This document shows, in pieces, positions 50,004 to 58,975 of a DNA stretch of 64,000 bases; within the stretch, counting starts at the first letter, position 1, and each line of letters opens with the position of its first letter. This DNA is from Phycisphaerales bacterium Planc_01 (GTDB taxonomy: Bacteria > Planctomycetota > Phycisphaerae > Sedimentisphaerales > Anaerobacaceae). The translations under genes and the position numbers were made by a program. Below the pieces are notes generated by a model. The model did no database searches and was not told where the DNA came from. It was given only the letters and a program-made list of their open reading frames with translations. The stretch covers positions 1 through 64,000 of the forward strand of contig LVBB01000047.1 in the NCBI GenBank assembly GCA_001603075.1, given 5' to 3'.

Positions 50004-50789
50004 ATGCTGATCTCGCGAGCGGGAATCGAGGACGTTCGGGCGTGTGTGCTGCCCGACGGGATCGCTGCCGACGGCCGGGCGGCCGCCGTTTCGCGGTCGG
50101 TGTTGGTGACATGGCGCAGCGATCTTGAAGGCCGACTCTATCAGGTGTACGTCAACGGGCGACTGGCGGGCGTCACCGTCGATCCGCAGCAGCGACAGAT
50201 GGTTGTCGTCGGCCCGTGTTCGTTCGAAGCCGCCGTGTGCATCGCGGTCGTCGCGGTCGAGCCGCACGAAGCGCACATCGATTTCATCGGTGACATCGAT
50301 CCGCCGGGGACTTTGGGCGCCCGTGTGAAGCTGACCGTTTTGCGAAGCCAGGACCTGCCCGTCGGAGCGGCGTTCAATGTCTACGGCGACGGCGGCACGG
50401 GGCAGATCGACTACGATGTGCCGCTGAACGAGACGCCCATCCCGATCTGGCCCTGTCCGCAGGACAAGGCGGGTTTCGGCACGGCGTGCTTCGGCGATGG
50501 CGACTTCGGCTGGGACGCGCCGGCGGCGGTCGGGTTCGGCAAGGGCTGCTTCGGCTGTGGCCAGTTCGGTCTCGACGCGGACGCCATCGAATGGATCAGT
50601 CCGCTGCTGGCCGAGGGCACGTATCGCTTCGGCGTCAAGACCATCGACGCAGCGGGCAACCTGAGCGCCGCATGCGAGACAGGACCGTTGGCGGTCATCC
50701 CGCCGGCCAGACCGGCCGCAAGGCTCGGCATCGCATCGTTCGACGACCGGACCGGCCGACTGACGCTATGCGTTTCAGATCAACCTTAA
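50004..50789 (+). CDS. Phage tail-associated protein with Fn3-like domain and GFGxxCFGxGxFG motifs
   Basis: FNVYGDGGTGQIDYDVPL; GFGTACFGDGDFGWDAPAAVGFGKGCFGCGQFGLDA. Confidence 0.5.
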   Translation: MLISRAGIEDVRACVLPDGIAADGRAAAVSRSVLVTWRSDLEGRLYQVYVNGRLAGVTVDPQQRQMVVVGPCSFEAAVCIAVVAVEPHEAHIDFIGDIDPPGTLGARVKLTVLRSQDLPVGAAFNVYGDGGTGQIDYDVPLNETPIPIWPCPQDKAGFGTACFGDGDFGWDAPAAVGFGKGCFGCGQFGLDADAIEWISPLLAEGTYRFGVKTIDAAGNLSAACETGPLAVIPPARPAARLGIASFDDRTGRLTLCVSDQP

Positions 50790-50795
50790 GAAAGG

Positions 50796-50976
50796 CAGAG
50801 GTCCACAAAATGGAAGGTCAGGCCTACTTTGGGAAGGAAGAATCGTTCTCTATGATTCTTCCTTCCCGAATCGCAGCACATTGTCACACAACCATGCTGA
50901 TTGGTTCTTCAAGGAAATCGAAGAATGAGATTTCCTTGAAGAATATAGGCCTGATCTTCCATTTTGCGGACCTCTG
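50796..50976. repeat. AT-rich cruciform/multi-hairpin element
   Basis: 31-nt outer inverted repeat (50796-50826 / 50946-50976, 2 differences) enclosing hairpins 50831-50867, ~50869-50902 and 50905-50943. Confidence 0.9.
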
Positions 50977-50997
50977 ATTGTAGACAAGGAGATACCC

Positions 50998-51786
50998 ATG
51001 AGTGAGGTCTATCCCTCGGACAACACGCTGTTGAACCTTCAGGCCGATGGCGAGAGCGGCGTCGAGTACATCCCGACGGGCGCTGCGCCGTACTACCTGC
51101 ACTTTCGCAGGCTGCTCTATCGGCTGCTGCTTGCGACACATCGGGCCAACGATCTGCGCGTCTATGACGAGGGCGGGCTGGAGGTCGGCGTCAAGGCGGG
51201 CAAGTTCTGGCTGGGCACGACGCTGGTGGGCTACGCCGGCTCGACAGGCCACGTGCTGGCCGACAACAAGGCGGCCGTCTATCTCTATCTGACCACCGAC
51301 GGGATGCTGGTCGCAAACGAGTACGCCGGCTTTCCCGACATGGCGACGACGCCACACGTGCGCCTGGCCATTGTCACGACGGCGGGCGGAGACATCGTCT
51401 CGATCGTCGATTGTCGCAGCGGGCACAACTGCATTGTCCCGCATGGCGCCGGCGGTGTGCGGACGACCGTCGAGGCCCACACCAGCGACGACACGCTCTC
51501 GGCCGTCAAGTCGGGCAGCGTGCACACCAATCTCGGCGCGACCACCGTCGTGACACTCTCGCTGCCGGCCGATCCGCCACAGGGGACGCAGTTCTCTTTC
51601 GCCGTTCAGGCGGCGCAGGAGCTGCGCATCGATCCCGGCTCGGGGGCGATTCGCGACGACAGCGGTCAGACGGTTGGCAAATACAAGTCTGCAAGCGCTG
51701 TCGGGGCGGCATTGACGCTCGTGGCCGATGCCAACGGCGACTGGGCGACGATCGCGAAGAACGGAACGTGGAGCGAGCGGGCGTAA
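50998..51786 (+). CDS. Phage tail-associated hypothetical
   Basis: Open frame in structural cluster; repetitive beta composition. Confidence 0.5.
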   Translation: MSEVYPSDNTLLNLQADGESGVEYIPTGAAPYYLHFRRLLYRLLLATHRANDLRVYDEGGLEVGVKAGKFWLGTTLVGYAGSTGHVLADNKAAVYLYLTTDGMLVANEYAGFPDMATTPHVRLAIVTTAGGDIVSIVDCRSGHNCIVPHGAGGVRTTVEAHTSDDTLSAVKSGSVHTNLGATTVVTLSLPADPPQGTQFSFAVQAAQELRIDPGSGAIRDDSGQTVGKYKSASAVGAALTLVADANGDWATIAKNGTWSERA

Positions 51787-51811
51787 CGGCGACTGACGAA
51801 AGGCAAGTGAC

Positions 51812-52267
51812 ATGGCAAACGAGATCTACGTCGATCATCCATCGAGCCAGACCGTGTACGCGGTCATCCGCAATCCGGCCGGACAGGTGTGGCATCCGGC
51901 GGCGCAGGTGTTCGAGGACTGGGGCGCCGCCGGACACGAGGCCGACGATTACGACATCGCCCTGGCCGACAAGGGCGGCAGCCGGTATCTCGGCGACTTC
52001 GATGCGAGCATCCCATCAGGCCGGTACACCATCCAGTGCTTCGTCCAGGTCGGGGCCGCGCCGGCACAATCGGATACGCTGATCGACAGCCGGACAATCC
52101 ACTGGACCGGAACCGGCGAGCTGACCGCGATGACGATCCTCGCCAACAAGATGGTGCAGGACAGGACTACCAAGCAGGTCGATTACTACGACGACGACCG
52201 CGAGACCGTCCTCCTCACGCACGGAATCGAAGAGACCCTCTCGACTTCCATGCGAGTCGTGAACTGA
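51812..52267 (+). CDS. Phage structural hypothetical
   Basis: Position in cluster. Confidence 0.5.
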   Translation: MANEIYVDHPSSQTVYAVIRNPAGQVWHPAAQVFEDWGAAGHEADDYDIALADKGGSRYLGDFDASIPSGRYTIQCFVQVGAAPAQSDTLIDSRTIHWTGTGELTAMTILANKMVQDRTTKQVDYYDDDRETVLLTHGIEETLSTSMRVVN

Positions 52268-52301
52268 CACGAAGGCCCGCAAGGCAAAAGGAGCACAACC
52301 G

Positions 52302-52697
52302 ATGGGCAGCTTCTCGGATTACTGGGAGAACGAAGTCCTGGACCACCTGTTCGGCAAGGGCGGCTACAGCCCGCCGACGATCTATGTGGGTCTTTCGACC
52401 GCCGACCCCGGCGACGACGGGACCGGCCTGAGCGAGCCGAGCGGCGACGGCTACGCCCGCGTAGCGACCTCGGCGGCCGACTGGAGCGCCGCTTCCGAAG
52501 GCGCGCTGACCAATGCCGACGCGATCGAGTTTCCCGAAGCGGCCGATGCGTGGGGGACCGTGACGCACTTCGCCCTGTTCGACGCGGCCTGGGGCGGCCA
52601 CATGCTCGCCCATGGCGCGCTGGCCGAACCGAAGACTATCGAGTCGGGCGACGGAGCGCGCTTCGCCGCCGGCGATCTGGAGATCCGTCTGAACTAA
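52302..52697 (+). CDS. Phage tail fibre-like protein
   Basis: YWENEVLDHLFGKGGYSPPTIYVGLSTADPGDDGTGLSEPSGDGYARV. Confidence 0.6.
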   Translation: MGSFSDYWENEVLDHLFGKGGYSPPTIYVGLSTADPGDDGTGLSEPSGDGYARVATSAADWSAASEGALTNADAIEFPEAADAWGTVTHFALFDAAWGGHMLAHGALAEPKTIESGDGARFAAGDLEIRLN

Positions 52698-52709
52698 AGG
52701 AGGCATCCT

Positions 52710-53114
52710 ATGGCGGTAGCCAACAACGAGATTCAAGTGACGTGGAGTTCGTCGAATTCCAGGAGCGTCTCGGCAGGCGCAGGTGAAACGTCCGACGCCA
52801 TGCCGTTCTCGGCAACGGCGTTCGACGCGATGGTCACGCTCAAGGCCGACAACAGCAGCACGCCCGCTTCGGGCGACACCGTCGATTTCTACGCGCTGCT
52901 CAGTTGCGGCGATCCCGACGGCTCGGGCAGCGACGAATTCCCCAACGACGACAGCGACGGCATCTTCCTGGCCCGGCTGGATACGAATGCCGACGATCCC
53001 GCGATCGCGACGGTGGCCCTGCCGGTGGCCAAGACGGTGAGAATCTTCGCGAAGAACAACGCATCGAGCCACGCCATCACCGGCTCGGCGTGCATCAACG
53101 AGAAGACCGCATGA
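52710..53114 (+). CDS. Phage structural hypothetical
   Basis: Overlaps the next start by 4 bp (ATGA). Confidence 0.5.
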   Translation: MAVANNEIQVTWSSSNSRSVSAGAGETSDAMPFSATAFDAMVTLKADNSSTPASGDTVDFYALLSCGDPDGSGSDEFPNDDSDGIFLARLDTNADDPAIATVALPVAKTVRIFAKNNASSHAITGSACINEKTA

Positions 53115-54559
53115 TTTGGCCAAATGGATCCAGACCGATGATGTCACTTGACCGGACCCATCCGCTGGCCAGGGGGCTGCTCTGTGCGGCCTGCATGGAC
53201 GGCCCCGGCCCGGCGGCGGCCAATCTCATCTACCCGCATCTGCTGACCGGCGCGACGGCCCTCGGCGGCCTGGCGACCGAGATCACCGCGCCGCACCAGG
53301 ACTGGTACAACCGCCTGGGTTCGGGCTACTCGTTCTGCCTCTGGCACGACGGCATCACGCTGAGCCAGGCGTGGGACATCATCATCGTCGTCAGCGACGG
53401 GGTCATGTCCTTGCAGCGGTACGGCAGCAACAACTGCCTTCGGGTCTATCACAACGGCACCGGCTACACGCTGCCCAACGTTCTGCTCGACGACATCGCC
53501 GCACCGGGCCTGTTGACATGTGTGTGGACCACGCCGACGTTGCGCGTGTATGTCAACGATCAACAGATCGAGAGCGTGGTGTGCTATTTGGCGCCGAAGA
53601 CCGACAGCGCAACGAGCACGTTGATTCTCGGCGGCTCGACTGTGCTCGGCCGGTTCCTGGTCTACGACAGGGCGTTGTCGGCTGACGAGGTCGGGCGTTT
53701 GCACAGACAGCCGTCGGCGCTGTTCGACCGCCTCCGGCGCTGGCCGCCCGTGGTCGCTCCGGCCGGGACGGTGCACGAACTGGCCGGATCGGCTCGGGCC
53801 GTCTCTTCGGTCTCCGGCACGTTGAGCGTTCGTTCGCCGGAGCCGGCCGATGTCCCTGCGTCCGAAGATCGACGTCCGTGGCGCAGGGCGGTGCTCTGCA
53901 ACGGCGCTTGTGTGGATGCGTTCCAGCTCGGCACTGTGCTGACGCGCGGCTGGTTCTGGACCCGACGCGCAGGGTGCACGGCGGTCTATCGCGGGCCGAC
54001 CGTTGAGGAGGTGGACTTCCGGCAGATCGTACACGTGGCCGAAGCTGATGTCCAGTTGATCGCTCTGTCTGCTCATTTGACGCCCGAAGCCGGCGCAACG
54101 TGCTGCTACGTCGTCCGGCGGTTCAACGGCCACGGAGACGAGGAGCACACGCGAGGCGCTGCCGTTGTGGTTCGCATGGGCGACGACGGCAGACCGGCGC
54201 CGGCGGCGCCGAACGACGTCTTCGCCTTGCACGGCGTGCAGGTTGCCGGCGGCAGGGTCCGGCTCGAATGGCTCTACTGCCCGCTGGACCAGCAGGCCGA
54301 GCCGGTGCGATTCAACGTCTACGGCGACAACGGCGGCGGTCCGATTGATTTCGATACCCCGCTGGCAACGGTCGCGTATCAGGGCCGACGATTCCATCGT
54401 TGCCTGACCGATGCCTTGCCCGACGGCACACACCGCTTCGTTGTGCGAGCCGAAAGCGCCGATGGGGTCGAGAGCGAGCCGGGCCCGATGGTGAGTTGTT
54501 CGGTCCGGACGACCGGTCCTGAGAGTGTCACCATCCTTGCAGCGGAGGCCATACTCTGA
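53111..54559 (+). CDS. LamG/Fn3-like phage tail or receptor-binding protein
   Basis: LLTCVWTTPTLRVYVNDQQIESVV...LILGGSTVLGRFLVYDRALSADEVGRLHRQ; FNVYGDNGGGPIDFDTPL. Confidence 0.6.
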   Translation: MIWPNGSRPMMSLDRTHPLARGLLCAACMDGPGPAAANLIYPHLLTGATALGGLATEITAPHQDWYNRLGSGYSFCLWHDGITLSQAWDIIIVVSDGVMSLQRYGSNNCLRVYHNGTGYTLPNVLLDDIAAPGLLTCVWTTPTLRVYVNDQQIESVVCYLAPKTDSATSTLILGGSTVLGRFLVYDRALSADEVGRLHRQPSALFDRLRRWPPVVAPAGTVHELAGSARAVSSVSGTLSVRSPEPADVPASEDRRPWRRAVLCNGACVDAFQLGTVLTRGWFWTRRAGCTAVYRGPTVEEVDFRQIVHVAEADVQLIALSAHLTPEAGATCCYVVRRFNGHGDEEHTRGAAVVVRMGDDGRPAPAAPNDVFALHGVQVAGGRVRLEWLYCPLDQQAEPVRFNVYGDNGGGPIDFDTPLATVAYQGRRFHRCLTDALPDGTHRFVVRAESADGVESEPGPMVSCSVRTTGPESVTILAAEAIL

Positions 54560-56280
54560 TGAGCAATACGATCGAAGTCTTTCAGGCGGAATACACCTCG
54601 CTTGCGTTGCCTGCGGGCACGGTGATGGTCTCGCTCGACGGCGTGCCATACGAAGAGCTGGAACCGATCGAACTGGTCCGCAGCGGCCCGCCGGAATTCA
54701 GTTGGGCGCGCCTGGCCGCCAGAGGGGACGCCTTCGCCATCGGCCAGAAGGTTTGTCTGCATCAGCTCTGCAACCGCAATGCGCCGGAATCCGCCATCGC
54801 CGCAGTCCCCCTCTTCGTCGGTCGAATCGAGAGCATCGAGACGACCATTGATTCGCAGGGCCCGCGTGTTGAGATGATCGCCAGAGACTTCAGCGCAGCG
54901 CTGGACCGCATCACCGTCTACGGTCAACGCGTGTGGAGCGACGGCGGCACGACGTTCCTGGCGGGCCTCGACACGATCTTCAACCCGCAAGGCCGGGGCA
55001 ACGCCGCCGGGCCGGCCTTCAGTGCGGACGACAGACACGCCAGGTCGTGGAACTGTGCCGAGGCCATCAGCTACCTGCTGGACGAGTACGTTCGGACCGG
55101 CGAGTTGCATCGCCCAGGCCTCGATCAGCTCCGTGCCCTGACGGACGGGCGGCTCCTGCGCGATCTGGATGTCACGGGGCTGAGCCTCCTCGATGCGCTG
55201 CATCGCTGCTGCGACGTGGCGGGATTGCAGTTTCGACTTGTGCCACGACAGAGCGAGACCGGGCCGGAGCAGGCGATCGTGTTCTATCGCAACGGCCGAG
55301 GCCGGGCGGTCGAGCTGAACTATCAGCCTTCCGGCCAGGAATTGAGCCTGTCCCGAACGAACGTCGCGACGCTGCGCAGCAGGCGAGACTTCCATCCCGT
55401 CACGCATCGGTACATCGGCCAGGGCGACTTCAAGACCTACGAAGCGACGTTCGAGTTGGTCCGCGCATGGGACCCGGCGATGGAGGATACGGACTATGCA
55501 CAATTCTCTGCGTCCACGAACCCGCAGTTCCACGAGGTCCGGGATGTCTATCGCAAGTGGTGTCTGAACGAAGGGGGCGATTACGCGGCGGCACCGCACG
55601 ACTTCTCAACGCTCTTCGAGGGCGCTCCGTATGTCCGCCGGCGCCGGCGCTTCTGGCCCGCGCTGAGCACCGATGGGCAGGGCCGCTCGCTGGGTTACTT
55701 CCTGGAGGTTTCGTTCGACGCCGGGCTGCACTGGTGGCAGTACGTCGGGGCGTTCGACAACTTGCTCGACGAGTGCGGCGTATGGCTGGCCGGCGATCAG
55801 CTCGACGTCGATACGTGGGTCGCGGCGCTGAAGGGGGCATTGCGATTTCGCATCACCGCATCGGTAGTCAGCGATGAGCGGCTCACGTGTATCGTTGCCG
55901 ATGGCCCGGTCGGTTCGACCGCGCCGGTGGTCGATCACGTCGTCACGCTGCCCCGGCGGTTTCAGTATCGCCAGGTCTCGTCCCAGAGTATCTTTGCACA
56001 CTCGCCGAACGCGCCCGACGTCGCCGACGACACCGAGGTGCTCTGCGAGTTCCTCCGCGCGCGAGCCGAAGCCTCGCGGCAGGTGATCGAAACGGCGCAG
56101 ATTCAGACGCCCACGTTGACGCTGCACGTTCATCCGGGCGACCGGGTGACATCGAGTCCGGACAACCGGGACGTGCTCGGCTGCCGCAGCGACCCGCGAT
56201 GCATCGCCTGGATCGAGAGCGTGCGCATCGATTTCCGACGGCAAAGCACACAACTGAGCATAGTGCGACAACGCACCTGA
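54559..56280 (+). CDS. Large phage tail/baseplate-like protein
   Basis: Position and size; VEMIARDFSAALDRITVYGQRVW. Confidence 0.5.
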   Translation: MSNTIEVFQAEYTSLALPAGTVMVSLDGVPYEELEPIELVRSGPPEFSWARLAARGDAFAIGQKVCLHQLCNRNAPESAIAAVPLFVGRIESIETTIDSQGPRVEMIARDFSAALDRITVYGQRVWSDGGTTFLAGLDTIFNPQGRGNAAGPAFSADDRHARSWNCAEAISYLLDEYVRTGELHRPGLDQLRALTDGRLLRDLDVTGLSLLDALHRCCDVAGLQFRLVPRQSETGPEQAIVFYRNGRGRAVELNYQPSGQELSLSRTNVATLRSRRDFHPVTHRYIGQGDFKTYEATFELVRAWDPAMEDTDYAQFSASTNPQFHEVRDVYRKWCLNEGGDYAAAPHDFSTLFEGAPYVRRRRRFWPALSTDGQGRSLGYFLEVSFDAGLHWWQYVGAFDNLLDECGVWLAGDQLDVDTWVAALKGALRFRITASVVSDERLTCIVADGPVGSTAPVVDHVVTLPRRFQYRQVSSQSIFAHSPNAPDVADDTEVLCEFLRARAEASRQVIETAQIQTPTLTLHVHPGDRVTSSPDNRDVLGCRSDPRCIAWIESVRIDFRRQSTQLSIVRQRT

Positions 56281-56358
56281 TTTCGGATTGCGGATCAGCG
56301 GCCGACAGTGAATCCGAAATCCGCAATCGCCAATCCTCAATCACAGTGGGAGTTCGTC

Positions 56359-56691
56359 ATGGACAACCGACACATCACCGATGAGCGGCAGGTGCTGACG
56401 TCTCTATCGCGCGAGGCGACGGCCAACCGCAAAGAAGCTTCGCTCGTCGTCAGCGGCGGGGCCGCATCGCCCGCCTGGCCGGTGAAGGTCAAGAGCCACG
56501 TCGTCTGGAACGTCTACCGCGTCCGCATGGTGGCCCTGGGCGAAGCCGGCTCGGTCCCCATCGAGATCGGCCAGGAGATCGAGGCGACGAATCTGGCCGA
56601 GTCGTTCACCAGCGAAGGCGCGCTGCCGGCCGGGACCTTCGCGCCGCTGTTCCGCGCCGGCGAACGAAACGTCTTCTACGCCAAACCATGA
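56359..56691 (+). CDS. Phage-cluster hypothetical
   Basis: Open frame in cluster after a short palindromic repeat. Confidence 0.45.
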   Translation: MDNRHITDERQVLTSLSREATANRKEASLVVSGGAASPAWPVKVKSHVVWNVYRVRMVALGEAGSVPIEIGQEIEATNLAESFTSEGALPAGTFAPLFRAGERNVFYAKP

Positions 56692-56708
56692 ATCGCAATT
56701 GCTCCATT

Positions 56709-56810
56709 CTTGTCATGCTGAGCGGAGCGCAGCGAAGTCGAAGCATCTGGCCAGAGAACAGGTATGTGTCTGTCTCGCAGCCAGATTCCTCGACTTCGCT
56801 CGGAATGACA
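56709..56810. repeat. TTGTCA...TGACAA palindromic element
   Basis: ttgtcatgctgagcggagcgcagcgaagtcgaagc...cctcgacttcgctcggaatgaca. Confidence 0.85.
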
Positions 56811-56857
56811 AGGGGACAGGTGTGCTCTGCAGATCATTAACGTGAGGGGTCACGCTT

Positions 56858-57118
56858 ATGAAGCCCAATCCTTCGTCGTGGCGGCTTGACCGCCGGATCA
56901 ATCTGTCGGTCCTCGTGCAACTGGTGGCGCTGGCGTCGCTGATCCTCGGAAGTTGGCTCAACCTCCAGCGCCAGCTCGATCTGCTCCAGCGTGATGTCAC
57001 CATGCTGCTCAAGACCCAGGAAACGTCTACGCAGAAGCTCGAAGTCCTCTCGACCCGGAGCCTCTCGCACGAGTACCGCGTTCAAGCCATCGAAAAGCAA
57101 TTAGGAGAGAAGCCATGA
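56858..57118 (+). CDS. Small single-TM protein
   Basis: INLSVLVQLVALASLILGSWLNL then coiled coil. Confidence 0.55.
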   Translation: MKPNPSSWRLDRRINLSVLVQLVALASLILGSWLNLQRQLDLLQRDVTMLLKTQETSTQKLEVLSTRSLSHEYRVQAIEKQLGEKP

Positions 57119-57720
57119 AGCCCCGCGTTCTACCGTCACCTCTGTCTGTGCTCATCCCGATCGTTGCATCGATCCTTCTGTTCGCATGCGGCTGTGACAG
57201 CCTCCGGCTGGCGCCGAGCGAGTCGCTCAAGCAGAATGCCTGGCTGCACCATCGCACCACGGCCGTCGCCGCCGAGACGGCGCGGGCCGAAGAGACTTCG
57301 CAGGAGCTTCAGGCCCTGACGAAGCTGTCGGAGGTTCAGAGCCGGGCGTTCACGTCGTATTACGGCCTGCCGCAGGAATATCCGTCGGCCGAAACGAGCG
57401 AAGAGATCCTCGCCCAGTCGAACTGGGACCTGGCCGCCACGGCCGCCGCCGAATCCGCCGAGCGGCCCGACCCGTGGCAGGTCGCGGATTCCCTGCTGGA
57501 GGTTGGCATCGGCATCAGCGCCCTGCTGGGCGGCGTCTACGGCACGCGGGCCGTGCGGTTCCTCAAAGACGCCCAAGCCAAGTCGACCGCGCTGAAGGAG
57601 ATCATCCAGGGCAACGAGTCCTTCAAGAAGGCCAACGAGGCCCAGGCCCAGCCCTTCAAAGCCGCCCACGCCAGCCAATCCCCCCAAACCCGTCAACTCG
57701 TCGCCCAACTCAAGGCCTGA
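57115..57720 (+). CDS. Lipoprotein in phage cluster
   Basis: LIPIVASILLFACGC lipobox; overlaps previous gene by 4 bp. Confidence 0.55.
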   Translation: MKPRVLPSPLSVLIPIVASILLFACGCDSLRLAPSESLKQNAWLHHRTTAVAAETARAEETSQELQALTKLSEVQSRAFTSYYGLPQEYPSAETSEEILAQSNWDLAATAAAESAERPDPWQVADSLLEVGIGISALLGGVYGTRAVRFLKDAQAKSTALKEIIQGNESFKKANEAQAQPFKAAHASQSPQTRQLVAQLKA

Positions 57721-57776
57721 CGGAGCATAACCGCAGGAATTCGCCTGTTTGCCAGGATCTGTCTTGTTTGATGCCG

Positions 57777-57862
57777 TTTTCCTATAGAGGAAAATAGCCT
57801 AAAACGAGAAATATGCTATTGTGTGTTTCCTGAAAAGACGATATTTCCTGAATAGGAAATAT
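57777..57862 (+). promoter_or_regulatory. Two inverted repeats TTCCT-N4-AGGAA upstream of the AbiE-like operon
   Basis: ttttcctatagaggaaaa (57777-57794) and atatttcctgaataggaaatat (57841-57862). Confidence 0.75.
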
Positions 57863-57883
57863 AGTAACTTCAGGAACCAGGCC

Positions 57884-58975
57884 ATGCGACCCAGTGGAAG
57901 AGAGATCATTGAGGGGCTTCAGGCGGCCAGAATGCAGTATGCCCCGCTCACGATTGCCTCTATCGATAGAAACAGCGGCAGAGAAGGTGATCGTGGTTTC
58001 GATGCCGTTATTGAATTCAGAGTGGAGAATGGCCCTTCTTTTCGGGCCTTGGCTGAGGTGGTTTCGCCGGCGACTCCGAAGGCCGTCTCTCAGTTCTGCG
58101 CCAGGATCAAAGACTCATTGTCCGAAAGCGGGAACTCTACTACCGTGCCCTTGATCGTTGCGCCCTATGTATCTCCAAGGCCGGCCGATCTGCTGACAGA
58201 AGCGGGTGTCTCCTGGTTGGATCTCTCGGGCAACATGGTCATCCGCGTTGCAGATCGGGTCTATATCGAACGGACAGGACGACCCAATCGGTTCCCCGAC
58301 ACGGCGCCGATCAAAAAGATCTTCCAGGGCACGGCATCCCTGGTCGCAAGGGCTCTGCTACTGGAGCCCACGGGATTTGCGTTGGTGTCTCAGATCGTCG
58401 AGTCTATCGAGCGGCGTGGTGGCGCAATTGCTCTGTCCACCGTTTCAAAGGTGCTCAGATCGTTGGAGGAAGAACTGTTTGTCGCTAAGTCCCGCGGTGC
58501 CATTTCGGTCAGCGCACCCAGACAACTGCTCGACAGACTGGCCGAGGGCTACGCGGCCTCACGCAGCGGGGCGCGAATGACCACGCATCATTTCGCGGTG
58601 GAAGAACCGGAAACGACGCTTGCGCGACTCTGTTCGGAGCTGGGTTCGACCTACATCTTCTGCGGATTCTACGCGGCGCAGTTGAAAGGTCTGGCGGCTG
58701 GCGGCAGGATCGCGATGTATGTAAGCGATATGAACCGCTTCCGCGAGGCGGCCGAGAGCCTGGGCTCGGCCGTTTGCCCGGATGAGGAATTCGGAAATCT
58801 CAGCGTCATAGAGACAAGAAGTCGTTTGCCCTGGTTCAATGCGGAAACGCGAGATGGGGGTCGCGTCGTGGATGACCTCCAACTGTATCTGGAAATGACC
58901 ATTGACACGCCGCGTGGACCGAAGATCGCCGACGTGCTGAGGCCGCGCATCCTTCGGGAGGATCGCGATGGATAG
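57884..58975 (+). CDS. AbiEi-like antitoxin/regulator with internal winged helix
   Basis: YVSPRPADLLTEAGVSWLDLSGNMVIRVADRVYIERTGRPN; TASLVARALLLEPTGFALVSQIVESIERRGGAIALSTVSKVLRSLEEELFV. Confidence 0.65.
   Translation: MRPSGREIIEGLQAARMQYAPLTIASIDRNSGREGDRGFDAVIEFRVENGPSFRALAEVVSPATPKAVSQFCARIKDSLSESGNSTTVPLIVAPYVSPRPADLLTEAGVSWLDLSGNMVIRVADRVYIERTGRPNRFPDTAPIKKIFQGTASLVARALLLEPTGFALVSQIVESIERRGGAIALSTVSKVLRSLEEELFVAKSRGAISVSAPRQLLDRLAEGYAASRSGARMTTHHFAVEEPETTLARLCSELGSTYIFCGFYAAQLKGLAAGGRIAMYVSDMNRFREAAESLGSAVCPDEEFGNLSVIETRSRLPWFNAETRDGGRVVDDLQLYLEMTIDTPRGPKIADVLRPRILREDRDG

Noticed and set aside
50884-51813. 309-aa minus-strand ORF across the cloverleaf element
   Set aside because: Antisense to a well-supported tail gene; typical shadow ORF of high-GC DNA.
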